Below, piece by piece: positions 50,961 through 64,000 of a DNA stretch of 64,000 nt. The DNA lies in NCBI RefSeq assembly GCF_030936135.1, contig NC_082598.1, positions 12,342,687 to 12,406,686 of the forward strand. The letters run 5' to 3'. Below the pieces are notes generated by a model that made no database searches, was not told where the DNA came from, and saw only the letters and a list, made by a program, of their open reading frames with translations. The position numbers and the translations under genes are program-made. Position 1 is the stretch's first letter. The number at the start of each line of letters is the position of its first letter. Source of the DNA: Gavia stellata (taxonomy: Eukaryota; Chordata; Aves; Gaviiformes; Gaviidae).

Positions 50961-53305
50961 ATGAAATGAAGTAAGCTTGCAATCCAAGCCACAGATGTAA
51001 AAACACAGCCATTGTGCTGTAGCAGCTTCGCTGTGTACGTGACTGTCTTGTTTTACCCCTAATCAAAATTCCTTGGATTGCTGTCTTGCTATGAATGCAG
51101 CATGTGCAGTCTTCCATGCTGGCACAGCTAGCAGTTTCAAGTATACTTTTTATCCCATGAATTTTCATCTATTTGTTTAATTAACCTGTTAGAACATACC
51201 ACATTTTCAGCTGGAGTTGGGTATGTGTTTCTGTCGGTCAACATTTCTGATTCTTGTGGCACTACAGTTTCCTGGGAATTGTGAAAATGCCCTGGGCTGG
51301 ATATATCACTTTTATACCATTTTTTCGGTAGAACATACAACACAACCCAGAGTTGTATCATTTATTGTGAAGCCATGTTAAGAGGAAGAGCTAACACTAA
51401 AAGCTATTTAGTGAAAAGGTTAAAAACATTAAGTAACTTGGTAATAGGAGTGATTTGTTTGTTAGATCAAATGCATCTGCTAGGTTATAAATATGTTAAA
51501 AGCTATGCTGTGTAATCTGAGGGACTCACATTTGAACATAGCTACGGGGTTTCACATTTCGGAATGGGAGTCATTTACGGGAAGCTCGCTAGTAAGATTT
51601 CTGAGTCCCAACTTTTGGCCATGCAGTAGCAGTCGATGGCATGTGTGGTATCTTAGGAACTGGGGATGCAGCGTAGGGGCTCTTGTTCATCAGGCACTCT
51701 CAGCAACATGCTCATTGCTCCCGAAGTCCTTTAGGAGTTTGCAGTCCCAGATCACACTAACTCAGTATAGTAGGAAAAACTATGCTTTCAATGCAATACT
51801 CTCAAGAGTCTGGCTGGACACTGTGGTGGGTTTGGGACTGACTTACCAATGTCATGTCAACGTAATATTTTATTTCACTGAAATAACGGTAATAATAATG
51901 ACAATTATAATCAGTTTTGCCTGTGCAAAAGGGATTTAATGCAGTGGCCAATGGTTCTGTGTTGTGATTTTGAGATTTTTAAACTTAAACTTTAAAAATC
52001 ATTAATAACAAACTTTCTAAAAGGAACTCAATAATTGAAGGTGAAAAAATTTTCATCAGTGAACTCTCACAATCATGAAGTAATTGTTAATTTTTCTGTT
52101 GTTTTGATCACATCCTTGTTAGCTGCAACCTTCCTTTGGGTTCGTGAAGAACTTTCTGCAACCCCTCATGTCTTGGTTGTATACCAGTCACATCAGCATT
52201 TTAGCGAAAGCCTTATTTCATGGCATATAGTTCATACAGAGTCTGATGAATTTTAAGAGTATCTTTCATGAATTTACATAATATAAGTGAAGTGTGGAAA
52301 GGGACAGGGGAGGAATCACGGTTAAGAGCATTGGTAAAGGAATATCTTCCTAACATTTCAATAAAGGTTATCTCTCTATCCACCACAGGAAGCCAAGTTT
52401 CTGTTATTTCTGGTTTCCAACTTGATTTATCTCATTGAAAGACACAAAGTTTCTGGGGTTTTAGGTTTTCAGGGCATAATAAAGCTATACAGGCTTACTC
52501 TAGTCTTTATGCCCAGGCTATTACATAATACACCTGCTTTACTTTCTTACTAATAGAAATATATTCATTGTCTTGCTTTTCTCTTTATTTATATCCTTCT
52601 AGTCCAAAGATAGAAGTTATGTTAGAAAGTTAAGTGTTCGTTAAACATATGGATAGGATTTTCAAAGAAGTAATTGCTGAAATTTCGGGGAGATGATCAA
52701 ACTACAGATACAGCCATGTGCAGAAGATGTTTCCATTGCGGAGGGCTGGTTCCTCACTGGGAAGAGCTACCTGGAAGAGGTGCTTAACTGTGCTGGGAAT
52801 GCTGAGGTAGATTTAGACGAAGACACCAAATAAATGGAGAGTAGTAAAACTCACTCTGGTTGAAGTCAAGGTAGAACCGGGACAAAACTGAATGCATTTA
52901 AAAATTACGCCTGATGTTCGTTAGATAAAGTTTTGGATGGAAATATAAGCTTTGCAGACAGTAAAGTTGTTATTCAGATAAGGCAGTTTTGAGCATACAT
53001 AATTTCTGCCCACATTAGATAGTGTCACCCCTTGAAGAGCCAGCATGCTGGAGTAGTTACTGGGCATTTTGATGCACTAAGGTGATGTGAAGCCTGCATG
53101 GAGACCTGGAGAGAGTTGTTGAATAAAATTCATCACTGCCATGGTGGTGTTATTCCACCTCCCGCTTTCTGCGACTCATTAACACGAAACCATCTGCCAT
53201 ATCTCATAGTCAGAGCAAGCACTTAATTTGCAAACCTGTAACTGGCACCCAAAGCATCATTATGAAAAATCAGAAAATATTTAATGTTGTTGCTTTACGT
53301 GTGTG

Positions 53306-53327
53306 TTTTTTTTTTTTTTTTAAAAAA
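53306..53327. repeat. T16-A6 homopolymer junction
   Basis: Sixteen T residues are followed directly by six A residues. Confidence 0.95.
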
Positions 53328-56300
53328 GCAAACTGTTTTAATTAGTCTGGCAAATGACAGCAGTATTTTATCATGAACACTTAAGATGTTATTAGGTTGA
53401 AAATGGATTAAAGCGCATTACTCTGCTTCTTAAATTTCTATAGAATGCTTGTAAATTTTGAATGACCACATAGGTTCCTTAAAATAATAAATCAATATAA
53501 ACCAGACAACTTTTCCAGTTTTCCTGGGGGTTGTTTCAGTAGCTTGGAGCAGCCACGTACATAGTGCTGTGAGGATCTCTCTCACCCTTAACACTACAGG
53601 AGAGCTTTTATAGGGCAGTAACACTGTCTTTAAGCTACTGGGAAATTCTGCTTTCCAGAAGGGAAACGGAAAATGGAAATGCACTTTCTAATGCAAAAAT
53701 TACTAGATGTGTAGTTCCCACAAATTACAGGAGTCAAGTTACATAGTGCACAGGAATCTCCCCAAACCCGCCTTCATCTTAATTAGTACACCTGAGTCGT
53801 TAATGTTTTGTTAGTCTCATAAGAGCATTCTGAATCTCTAAGGGTTTTCCTGCACTGAAATGTGTACTCCACAAATTGATTTATGGGTATCATGGCCAGT
53901 CTAGCTTGTGCAGATATGCTGTACACTGTATCCTTTATAGCTTTATCAGTGCTACACATGCGTGGTGAAGAGTTGTAAGATGAATAAGATGTAGCCCACA
54001 GTTCTCTGTATCTTACCTGCTCCAGAAAGTTGGTCTGGTTTTCGTCTGGCAGAACTGCCTGCCTTCCTGTGGTTCCTGGCTGGGAGCTGGGGAAGGGGCC
54101 AGCAGGTCTGCCCCAGACTTTCCTGGTGCTGCATACTCCTATTTTTGTTTACGCTGGACTGTAACAAAATAAGGTGAGAGTCCAGTCCTTGATATTATAG
54201 CTGGTATTTCAGATATTATAGCTAAAATGCTGCCAGTGACTGACAGGCTTGAGTATTCTTGATTTCATGGACATCTGCTTGGAAAGACATAGATATAATC
54301 ACTCCTGCCTCAGAAGAGTGATTGGATTATATGGATTATATACCATCGCAATGTTCTTCTGTCTTGCTGCTGCCTCACCTATAGACTGAAGTTTCAGGTG
54401 TGAATTGTCCAAGAGGGCGAGTGAGATGATATTCCCATATGGACTTTGCATGCTCAGCAAACTTCCATCTGGGGAAGACTAACCCAAACCTTTGTGAAAA
54501 GCTTACCTGGACTCATACGCACCAGACCACGCAACGGAAGGAGTATCACAGAGGCAGTTATCTTCAGGAAACGGGCTTAGACTGCTTCAAATTAATTGCA
54601 GGTCAGTTTGAAGTTAAGTCAGAGCTGTAGCGGTGGAAGTTTGCCAGGTGATTGCTATTGCTTCTGACGGGCATAGTGTCCGAGAGAAATGTTCCAGATA
54701 AAATCATGGGCTTTTGGAGAATGGGCTCCCAGACTGCATCAACGGTGTATGAAGACATGCCGTTTAGATGCCAAAGGAGAATTATGTCAACAACATGCTA
54801 CGTGTGATTCTTGGGAGCTTAGTCAGCCACCAGTGTCCATCTCAGAGATGGAGAAAAATACTAGAAACGGACATAAAGCCACAGTGCTGAGGAAGATGAC
54901 TTTTATTTAGCTCTGAGCAAGCAGAGACCTTTTTCTTGTTTTCTCCGTAACAATGTTATGAATGGGTCTTTGTTCCTTCTTTTATTTTCAGGGTCTCTGC
55001 CTCTCTCTCCTGTGTTGGATTCATGCCTGGTTGCTTACGTCAGGCAATGAATGGGAGAAAAAAAAATAGCCTTCATACATGCAGTTGCAGGTTGGTAAGC
55101 AAAACGCCTGATTGTCTGGCAGACTGAAAGCAAAATGGCACTGTTTGGATGACGAGAAGACCAGTGCATTTTACTGTTACAACCTGCTGTAGTGTACAGC
55201 AGCACAGCGAGCGTAGCATCCTCTGAGCCTTTCAGTACACAGCCGATTTTCAGGCCCAGCACACAGCCAAAACATTAATCTACTTTCAGTAGGCTCATTT
55301 GCCAGCAAGGAAAACAGAGATGCATTTTGTATTCGTACAGTGCAAATGGAATACTGATGACATACAATAGCAGGCTAGCAACGCGCTTAAAGTGCATTAA
55401 TTAATTGCTATTGCTGCTATTTATTTTTGTGGGCTGTAGGCAATAAAGAATTATAGAGTTTGATTGATTGTAAAATCACACAGCATAAATGACCATGCTC
55501 CAGGTGCTGTTACAGACACCAGGCTGGGGAAAAAAGTAGCCTGTTTCTAAGCAAGTAGAGGAACCCCTCAGATCTGTATGAGGTATTTTGGTGTCAGCTA
55601 ACTGCAAGCCATCTTAATGAGTGGAGTTACTGAGTTGTCAGAGAAGCCATCCTGAGGTACCCTCCTCAGAAATGGTGTGGATATCTTCCATCTCAAGTCC
55701 CACAGCATGTCCCGATACTGGCTTGCTGCCAAATACTGTAAGAGGAGACAAACCATTATTTATTCACTACTTAAAAGTTACTCCTACAGCTCGTAACTGG
55801 TCAGGATAGGGCATTGCCTTGGTATGCAGGGTAACACCAAGACAAGCAGCCGAGTTACTCAGTATTAGGCTCTTCATTATCATAAGTGCTATGTTTGCAG
55901 TGCTTGTCTTGTTTCGCTAAGATGAATGTCAGTAATGGTTGGAAACTGTTTCTAGGTTTTAAATAACCCTACCTCCACATACTCATTTTGGATGACAAGT
56001 GTTGGGTAGGAGTGGATCTGTGACATAACACTGATTTCCTATCCTAGGAGAGTAAGATCTGGTAGTTGCCATCAGACATGCTCCCTAGACTTCCTCCAGC
56101 CTTCCTTTCCCTGATTTCTTGTCTCTGCAGGTGTGCAGGATCATCTCAGCTGGGCAGTGTCTCTGCCCACGTAAGGAGCAAGCAAGGGACACAGCATCTC
56201 ACCCAAGGGGTGGCTCATGGGTCTGTTTTCAGAGCTACTCTTCTCAGCTTTAAATTGGGACTATTTTAATATCCAAGCCAGTATTTAACTGGAATCCCTG

Positions 56301-57899
56301 TGTTCTCCTCTGGTCAGCTGGGTGTTGAGTTAAATCGTGTCAGATAGTTCAAAGAGTGCAGCAGCACACGAGGGTTCGTGACTCGAGTTGTAGCTGGTGG
56401 TGGAGTGATGTGTGAAGAGCAGGGGAGGAGTATTTGGCTTGTGGAAAAGCTGTGACTTCCCCCATCCTGCAGAGTCAGTGGGTAAGAGGGAGAGTATAAC
56501 CATGAAGACTCCCTCCTGTGCTCCAGAATCATTTATCCGCTAGATTTTTCTTCATTCATGAATAGATATAAAGACTTTGCAGAGGGTGGCACCTCTGTCA
56601 ACTGTCATGCATGTGATCTCTGTTATGGGCATGTGCCAAAACAAGATGGAAAGAAAGGGCCAAAAGCCCACCCTGCTCGGTTTTCTGTGCCAAAAAATAC
56701 ATTAATGGACTCTCTTTCTTAGGAGTTTTGCTTATAGCTAATCGTTTTGGAGGGAACTCTAGAAGAACTAATGACCATTGACAAGAATTGAGATTAAGGG
56801 GCCAAATGTGGCATCAAGGTTTGATACAAGGTTTCGGAACCTCTTAGACTGCTAAAACACTGAGAACCTGTATGGAAAGTGGCATCGCTGATACAGATAA
56901 AAACTTGCATAATGGCTATGCCTGTTTGAAATCTTTTCATCCCAGTTTTTTTTCTGAAGAATTGTTTTACAATGTACCTAACGTTTTTGCATGAAGTGCC
57001 TGTTTTTATTTAAAAGCTGTAATGGAAAAAATACTTTTCTTTAATATGGCATGTGTGAGATCACTTCAGCTAAAGTCTTCACAACTTACATTTTTAGTGA
57101 CATAAAAGTGGCTGTCTTTATAAAAGAAATATTCAAGAAAATGATAAACCTCTGCTATAAACATGTTCTTGCACTAAACTGAATCAGTAGTCATGCTGAC
57201 GTACATCAGGAGATTTAATAGCCTTGCTGAGCGGAAGAGGGTATCAGATCTCTGAAAAAGAATAAGCATGTCGACCACTAGTCTCAATTCAATTTGTTAC
57301 CAATCTAATTGGTTCCAAATGAATTTATACTATAACCTGTTTATATGTCAGTTTATTTCTACTACTGTATTACACAGAAAGTAGTACTGTCAGTGAAAAA
57401 GAAAGAGCTTCTTTCCTTATTTCCCATGCATTTTGTGCTGTAACCAGAGAATTCAAGGACTTGAAATTTCATGCAGTATCAGTGAACAGCTGAATAAAAC
57501 TGTTCAGGTATTAGTTATATTGTAATGTTTGCTAAGTACTGATGTTATGGAGGATGACAGATGCATCTGCTTAATTAAGCAGAAGCATTAAACAGAAGAA
57601 CTGTGTTTCTGAATGTTGATATTGATATTTTATGGATTGTATTGGGTTTAAGGTACCCAAATCCTAAGAAATTTAAAAAGAAAAACTTTTTTTTCCTAAT
57701 TTCGTCCAAGCTTGTCTCACATTTGATGCTTTTTATGGTTCTGTTAATCTATGATCCTTTAAAGGATAGTCTTTTTAAGGCTACTATTTTAACCGTATCT
57801 CATAATCCCTTTTTAATATTGCTCAGACTTCATTCCAAAGCTATAGAGATCTGAGGCCTTTTTTTCCATCTTTTTTCATTCTTACTGGGATGCTTTTCC

Positions 57900-58740
57900 A
57901 CAACATCTTTCCCGTGATTATTAGAAACATTTCTATTAATTTGCAGCCTCCATTTATTCATGGCCAGGGTTTCCTCACTTGTGACAGCATTCTCATTGTA
58001 TTTAAATAGCTCTTCATCTTTTCTTTAACTCGCTCTGTTTAAACCTCAGATGTATGTTGAGATATTAGTTGTTTCCTAAGGTTGGGGTTTTGTCTTAGGC
58101 TAAACAAGCCAAGTTCTACTTGTCTCTTAAAAGAGGCTTTCATTCCGTAGGTCATCCTGATAGCCCTGCTCTCCTGTGAATCAGTCTTTTGTGGAAATAA
58201 CTGAGCAAGTTATACCCTGTGCGCTAGATGAGGGCTCTCAGGTTTTACCATCTTTAGTACTATCTAGCTCTGTGACACCTGCTTGGCCCGGTGCACCCTT
58301 TCTTATTACTTCAAAACATTAATGACTTGTAGTTGTCCTGTGATTGCCAACATTTGCAAGGCTTTCTTTCCTTCTGCCACTCAGAAGGGAATTTTTTTGT
58401 TGCTCCTGTTTGAATGGAAGGCATTTCACCTTGTGCGTTTAAAGGTAATCCCTTCACGTCTCAAGGTATCCAGCTCCCCTTCTATCCAGCTCCCCCTCTG
58501 CACCGGTAGTGCCTATGGGCTTTGGGTCATTGGCGCACTTCATTGCCATGGGTCTGCTTTCCTGTAGCAAGAGCATTATTCCTATTGGCATTTCCTTTAG
58601 TCATTAATCAGTTGTACTAATAACCTTCCTTGGGGCTGTGCTTCCCCATTCTTCACAAACTACTGTCATCTCCTCCTTGGCCAATTACCTAATTACAGTC
58701 TTATCTTGTTAATTTTTTTCTATCCTGTCTGTTGCTCTAG
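57900..58740 (-). mobile_element. Ancient CR1-like LINE, antisense
   Basis: On the + strand, landmark blocks of reverse-complemented CR1 ORF2 appear in the correct order. GTCTTAGGCTAAACAAGCCA corresponds to the TCTCCAGGCTGAACAGCCCC block, and GGTCATCCTGATAGCCCTGC to the GATCATCCTCGTGGCCCTCC block. TACCCTGTGCGCTAGATGAG stands for the ACAGTACTCCAGGTGGGGTC block. TTTGGGTCATTGGCGCACTT and CATTGCCATGG correspond to the GTGTCATCTGCAAACTT block, and GAGCATTATTCCTATTGGCA to the AAGATGTTAAACAG..TGG block. Divergence is high and no frame is open. It covers a more 5' part of ORF2 than the younger copies in the window. The ends are approximate. Confidence 0.6.
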
Positions 58741-61700
58741 AGCTACAGGTAGAGATTTACAGCACTTTGTTTATCTGGAAAGTCGTGTATCTTGAAATAG
58801 CTCTTTGCAGGAATGGAATCATTGACTGTATTGTGAAGCAAGTATGTTGGTAAGTTTTTTTCTTCCTTCTCATGGTCCACTTCATTTCTTGCATTTCTTG
58901 TATGAATGTCACCATCGTGTGGTATGTAGAGAAAGCCACTAGAAGAATCCATTATTTTGGCATGCAGTTCACTTGCAGTGTACCTGTTATGACTGTCAGG
59001 CTGTTAATATTTATTGGAAAGTACAGTAACAGGTATTAGAACAAGTTAGGTAGAAAACAATTCTTAATCTTCATTGTGCCGTTCAAATGAACACGGAGCA
59101 ATTTGTGTTCCTCACTGAATTCAGCCGCTCTTTGCATACAGGGAGGCTGAAGTGATGGCCACGCAGAAAGGGGCCTGATTAGAGGATGCCAAGCTGAGCT
59201 TTTATTTTGAAGTCCAAATATCTTGGTTTTCTGTCTCTCTTTGGGTGAACAGTTTCCCTGCAGGGTTTCCTGAGAAGCCAGGATTAAGTGCATTAGTGCA
59301 AACTGCTTTGGAGTAACACACACCAAGCCATAGTAAGTGTAGCCTCGGTGACAGCAGAGAGAAAGGCAGATGCCTTCAGGGTGAGACAGAGTGTTGCCAA
59401 ACGCCAGCGGCAGGGCTGTCGCCCTCCCCGCCTGCCCTGAACCTCACACCGGGGCCCTGTTAGCAGCAGTGAGACAGGGCCTGCCTGGCCTCCCTTAAGG
59501 AACCACGTCAGCATTAAAAACATACAGATTTGCTTGTGCTTGCTGCTCGGTTTAGCAGGTGAGTAGTGGCAAGAGTGCACGACAGCGCAGTGGAAGATAA
59601 TTTGTGGGTACGCTGTCAAGTCCTCATCTTCCTCTCGTTATGGAAGCCCAGCTCCAGGTTCCTCTTGGATGGCACAGACCAAAATGTGTGGGTCAGTGCC
59701 TGCCCTGTAGCTCAAAGCAGTTCTTGGTGGCTTTGTTCAGGTGCACTGCAGTAAGATGTGCCACTACTGGCGTAAAGAAATATTCTATAAGGACATAACC
59801 CCTCCCTGCTCACTTCAGAAACCCAATGATGTCCTTTAACTTTTTTCTCCTATGAGCCACTCCGCAAGTTTAAACTTGCATCATTAGTATCAGCTCAGCA
59901 TGCTGTTCAGCATCATCTTAAATCCATAGTTGATTTGTGCTTCTGTCACACCAGTACGTACCTCGGTGAAATATATAGACTGAAAGAAACTCCTAAGATT
60001 CAGCAAGTCATGCCATATTTTTGAAAAGTCTGTTCAAAAAGCATGTCCTTAGTAAAAATTAGAGCAAGGGTGAGAAAGAAAAATGTTGAAGTGAATGTGT
60101 TAAGCCTGTGAGATAAAGGACATGAACAATGTATTGCAAGATAAATCATCTAATCCGTAGTTGTTGTCCATGACATGCAATATAATTGGAACTATTTTGA
60201 CTAATAAGAAAGATTAATTTAACCCATGGTTCTTCAGTTCTTGGTCATATACTAATATAGTTTCAGCATGATTGTCATCTTCTGTCATTTAGTGGTTGGG
60301 GCCAGCTCCAGGGAGAAGATCAGGATTTAAATGCCCACTCAGGTTTTAAAGAGGGCCTTGAGCCCAGGCTTCTTGTGCTGTGGTCTGTAGCTACTAAGAG
60401 AGATCTTAAAAAATTGCAGGTGATTGGATGTGGTTTTGAGTGAACGTGACAGGATCTTATGCATTCTAAGGGTTTCTGTGCTGTGAGTGTGTTTTATTTT
60501 GTGCCTTGAGCATGCCTACTGGAGCCTCGTTTCTCCTAGTTTAGATGCAAGATGACTGATTCTGGCATTGCAAGCAGGCTTTGGTGTGAATTGGGAGGCT
60601 TTACATTTAAAAACCAAAGTGCTTGTGGACTCTCAGGTACCTAAGCAGAAGTCTCAGTCTTGAACTTTAAACGTTTAGGTACCTCTGCTCTTTTGGGACC
60701 AAGGCACTGAGCAGCTCTGCAGTGTTTTGTACATGCAACCCAAATCTGATACACAACATTCCCACTCCTTCTGTGTGCTGCATGCGAGTAGTGACACTGC
60801 GACAGTCGTCTGTTCAGCCTCATTTGACTGTAAGCACTGTTTGCTGCTGGAAGCGCTTCCCTACATGCGCATCCCCAGGAGCAGAAGTATGTAGTAACAA
60901 GTGTGATGCTGTGCCTTAGAGTAAAGTAGTAGTCAGCACAGCAGCAGAATCACCATTTTGAATTCCAGTTCTCCTTATAAATCAATTCAAGTCTGTTTTC
61001 AAAGATCCTGGTCAATATGGATGAGGATGATCTTCTCCATTTCTGTCTACTTCTGTATGACTTCAGCCAGACTGTTGTATCTCTCCTTTCCCATCTTACA
61101 TGTTCTCAAAATGCCAGCCTAGCTCCATCCCTGGTGCAGTGGAGAAAGTCCCTGAAAAGTCTCACAAGCCTTTGGTTAATCAACTTTAACCCTTTCCTAC
61201 AGATTTAGCTTAAAAAATATAAATTGACAGATAGGATTAAAAACTCTGCTTTTGCCAGGAGCAGATAGTTCTGGAGATCCCTCCAATTCATGCTTGGTGA
61301 GTGATGTTTATCAGGTAAATGTAAGATCTGATCTAAAAGAAAGGATCTTGTAAACTTGTGGAAGTTTAAGACAGTTGCCATGTGCATCAGACCCCGTGTT
61401 TAGAGGGAGCAGTGTTTTAACCACTTTTGTGTCCAGGAGGAATATCAGACAGTTGTAATCTGTCAGAGACGTTTTTTCATAACATTGGTGCTTTAGATTT
61501 TGAAGGTTTGTATCCTTTATGCATTTCCTTTAACCTATTAAATATGACTGGTGTTGTGTACACTAGCCCTGAACTCAACTCCTAAAGGCTTAATTCTGTA
61601 GTAGCAGCCTCTGACTGAGGTTAATATTTTTACATGGAATAAATGCAAACTAGTAGTGTACAAAATACATCACTGATGTAATTTACTATGAAAGTAGTGT

Positions 61701-61860
61701 TGTTCAGATGCACAACTGTTCTCTTATCATAAGCCTATATATTGAAGTGCTTAAATACACCACTAGGAACCATACTGATCATAGGTGAAAAATCAGCATC
61801 GTCTTAGAGAACGAGTTTTCCTTTTCCAGCCTTCTGAGTCTGCCTTTTCTCTTCCTGCAG

Positions 61861-62044
61861 CTTGTGGATGTGACCTGGCTCAAGGAGGATTTTTTGTGAG
61901 ACAGGGAGACTACATCTGTACTTTGGACTACCAGAGACTCTATGGCACACGGTGCTTCAGTTGTGATGAATTCATTGAGGGAGAAGTGGTCTCAGCACTG
62001 GGCAAAACCTATCACCCAGACTGTTTTGTGTGTGCTGTCTGCAG
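61861..62044 (+). CDS. ABLIM2: ABLIM2 coding exon 3 (rest of LIM1, start of LIM2)
   Basis: The exon is 184 bases between the acceptor TTTTCTCTTCCTGCAG and the donor TGCAG|GTATGT. Its first two bases complete Ala54. It then encodes the second finger of LIM1 (Cys55, Cys73, Asp76 completing the ligands with Cys52 from exon 2), the linker YQRLYGTR, and LIM2 with Cys85, Cys88, His105, Cys108, Cys111 and Cys114. The exon ends with AG|, two bases of the expected Arg codon (phase 2). Sequence such as GGFFVRQGDYICTLDY and FIEGEVVSALGKTYHPDC is close to identical to my recollection of mammalian ABLIM2, where the matching stretch is followed by LPFPPGDRV from the next exon. That exon is not in the window. 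An AG 31 bases upstream (61828-61829) would break the frame and is unlikely to be used. Confidence 0.98.
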
Positions 62045-64000
62045 GTATGTTTTCTACATGAAGTTGTGTTTCATTTAAAAACGAGATTTTTGAAAGATGA
62101 ATGCCAGACATTCAAACTTACAGCCTATAGATGGAAAAAAAAAAATAGTTCTGGTTTCTATTATCCACTCCTTAAAAAGTAACAGAATTAAAAAAAAATT
62201 ATGCAAATTCTGAGTGCCTCTTTTTATTTCAAATGCTTTTTCTGTTTTATGGTATCTTATGTGTGAGGTTTTCAAAGTACTTGAGAAACTGCCACTGCCT
62301 CTACTGACAGACCTGTAGCCCCAAATGTTGCTTTATTTCTCTGGTGTCTGCTATTTTGTCTTTTGGTGACTGAAGTTACAGAGGATTCCAATGCCAGTGG
62401 CTGAGTCTTCGGCAAGCTGAGTGGATACCGTATTAGTAGATTTAAACCAAAGTTTCACAGTGCTGCTTCCCAGAAACTCCAATAGTCATTTAAAGTAGGA
62501 CAGAAAGGTCCTGGACTCGCAAACACTTACGTATATGTTGGATTTCACCGAGGGTCTCCAGCAGCCGTGGATGTGACAAGTGACACAGCACACAAGGTTT
62601 CCTCCCACCCCCAGCAACCCGCTGGAGTTCAGTGGGATCATTTCCCACGTGGGTATGTGCAATGGTGCGACCCAGTGTTGGTGGGGATGGTTGCAGACTC
62701 CGCAGTACGAGCGATTGACATCCCTTTGACCTGCATCTTAATCTTCTGTGGAAATAGCACAAACAAATCTGTTGAAGACTTCGGGAAGAAGTGGACTTTT
62801 AAGTCCACCAAACCCTCAGGAAATGCACTGTTACAGCAGTTTAGAGTAAATGGAAATGCTGTAATCATTTCTCTGGCTAAACTTGGGCCTTTAGCAGTAC
62901 AAGAAAAGTAACCCCACGTCCAAAGGGAAAGCACAACGGGGCACTGATGCACCATGTTGTAGATGCTATATGTGCTGGTGCCACATTCAGGTGACTGTGC
63001 AGTCCAAAACCAGCGTGTCCGTGTCTCTGTGGCCATCTGCCAGCCAAATCTGCCCAGCTCGTAGGGCTGCCAAGCTCACATGTCCTTCTGCGCTGATGCA
63101 GAAGCAGGACTTCAAATTCCAGAACAGCCGTGGCTCATGGCAGGATCTTGATTTAATATATCAATTGCAGCAATAATTAAATAGCCATGTTAAGGGGAAG
63201 ACTCTGAGACTGACAAGCCTTTATCATATTAAATTCCGTCTGCGATGTTGTTTTTTTAAATAGGAAGAAAAAATCGTTAATTGGCTAGTTGTGGATCTCA
63301 TGAGTTAACTGCTGGCTGCAGTGCTCTTGGCCTGCAGCCTGTCAGTATTACAGCTCTTCTGCAGATGAGCACAGCTAATTCTTGATACCTTTCTTCTTAG
63401 CACTAGTACCTTCTGTAAAGTGAGATACATCTTCAGTTAAGAGAAGAAATAAAAGCTGGCTGATTCTGTTTTCCTGCTAAATGTGCTTACATCCTCAGCC
63501 ACACCATTAGGGTTTAGCATTGAGACATAAATTATTTACCTGTGTGTTTCTATACTTAGCAGCTTGGTACCTAACTTAGGTTTCAGTCAGGCTGTTGGAT
63601 ATACTAACCTCCTGCTGTATTTAGTCAGTCCTTCAGACTAGATATGAGGAAGAAATTTTTTACAATGAGGGTGGTGAAACACTGGACCAGGTTGCCCACA
63701 GAGGTGGTAGATGCCCCATCCCTTGAAACATTCCAGGTCAGGTTGGACGGGGCTCTGAGCAACCTGATCTAGTTGAAGATGTCCCTGCTCAATGCAGGAG
63801 GGTTGGACTAGATGACCTCTAAAGGTCCCTTCCAACCCAAACTATTCTATGATTCTACAATAGTTTGGAGCTTGGTGGTACAATTTGTCTTGTCGCCCTG
63901 GAAATTTGGAATATTTTTCTGTATCACTAAACTATTTATTCTTAAGTGCTTAACAGTTCAGGTGAGCTGAATTGCAATACAATGAAAATACTCACTAGAA
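62045..64000 (+). other. ABLIM2: ABLIM2 intron 3, 5' part
   Basis: Begins with donor GTATGT. No further exon was recognised before the end of the window. A CR1 3' end lies at 63630-63862; the rest is unremarkable. Confidence 0.85.
63630..63862 (+). mobile_element. CR1 LINE 3' end, sense
   Basis: A 5'-truncated CR1: AGACTAGATATGAGGAAGAA, ACAATGAGGGTGGTGAAACA, CCAGGTTGCCCACAGAGGTG, GGACGGGGCTCTGAGCAACC, then GGAGGGTTGGACTAGATGAC, CTTCCAACCCAAACTATTCT and the tail ATGATTCTACA. It includes the last codons of ORF2 and the 3' UTR. It is well preserved and belongs to the common avian type. Confidence 0.95.

Larger units (their letters stand above)
46285..61860 (+). other. ABLIM2: ABLIM2 intron 2 (about 15.6 kb)
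   Basis: A GT-AG intron in phase 1. It contains one well-preserved antisense CR1 (50316-50960), an ancient antisense CR1-like copy (about 57900-58740), an unexplained 95-codon open stretch (47524-47811) and a 16-base T run at 53306-53321. In the remaining segments (46285-47523, 47812-50315, 50961-57899, 58741-61860) I recognise no exon, RNA gene or repeat. Confidence 0.9.

Noticed and set aside
51493..51939. 148-codon + frame in intron 2, with a hydrophobic C-terminal stretch
   Set aside because: The sequence reads as ordinary AT-rich intron with no family motif, and the hydrophobic run comes from an ATT/ATA-rich repeat-like stretch.
61830..61860. Alternative acceptor CTTTTCCAG 31 bases upstream of exon 3
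   Set aside because: Using it adds 31 bases and shifts the LIM frame. The downstream acceptor preserves LIM1 exactly.
62567..62911. 114-codon + frame and overlapping 132-codon minus frame in intron 3
   Set aside because: The frames overlap on opposite strands, have no motifs and do not match the expected next ABLIM2 exon (which should continue LIM2 with phase 2).
1..64000. CRISPR arrays, bacterial-style operons, riboswitches or phage genes
   Set aside because: The window is vertebrate genomic DNA with GT-AG introns and CR1 LINEs. No regularly spaced direct repeats or prokaryotic gene organisation are present.

Overview
This is a vertebrate, almost certainly avian, genomic window carrying the 5' part of one protein-coding gene on the + strand: ABLIM2 (actin-binding LIM protein 2). 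The interspersed repeats are dominated by CR1 LINEs, many ending in the octamer-like ATTCTATGATTCT tail typical of birds. I saw no SINEs and no clear LTR elements, and the gene starts in a dense CpG island. The bird order cannot be settled from the sequence alone.

Layout. Positions 1-5300 are upstream intergenic DNA, AT-rich and without a recognisable gene. The exception is a decayed minus-strand Tigger/pogo-type DNA transposase at about 2570-3870. A CpG island at about 5300-6420 holds the promoter and the first coding exon (5876-5891, MSTGT plus one base). Intron 1 runs about 40.2 kb (5892-46140). It contains CR1 copies (about 12735-13085, 20740-21750, 27820-28195, 34036-34150, 31990-32420 and 40463-40983). 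It also contains a second, compact CpG island at about 37230-37500, which ends in a candidate alternative first exon (37478-37493, MPEDT plus one base) with the same phase as exon 1. Exon 2 (46141-46284) and exon 3 (61861-62044) encode LIM domain 1 and the first part of LIM domain 2. They are separated by a 15.6 kb intron with a CR1 at 50316-50960 and an ancient CR1-like copy at about 57900-58740. After exon 3 the window is intron 3, with a CR1 3' end at 63630-63862; the gene continues past the window.

The joined reading frame is exact: exon 1 ends after one base of a codon (G|TT = Val), exon 2 ends after one base (G|CT = Ala), and exon 3 ends after two bases (AG|). In all, 114 complete codons are present. 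The product should be a cytoplasmic scaffold that binds F-actin through a C-terminal villin headpiece (not in this window) and partners through four LIM domains, of which one and a half are here.

The most interesting observation is the candidate internal CpG promoter and its 16-nt, phase-matched alternative start exon, about 31.6 kb downstream of the main promoter. It would give a second N-terminus spliced to the same LIM module.
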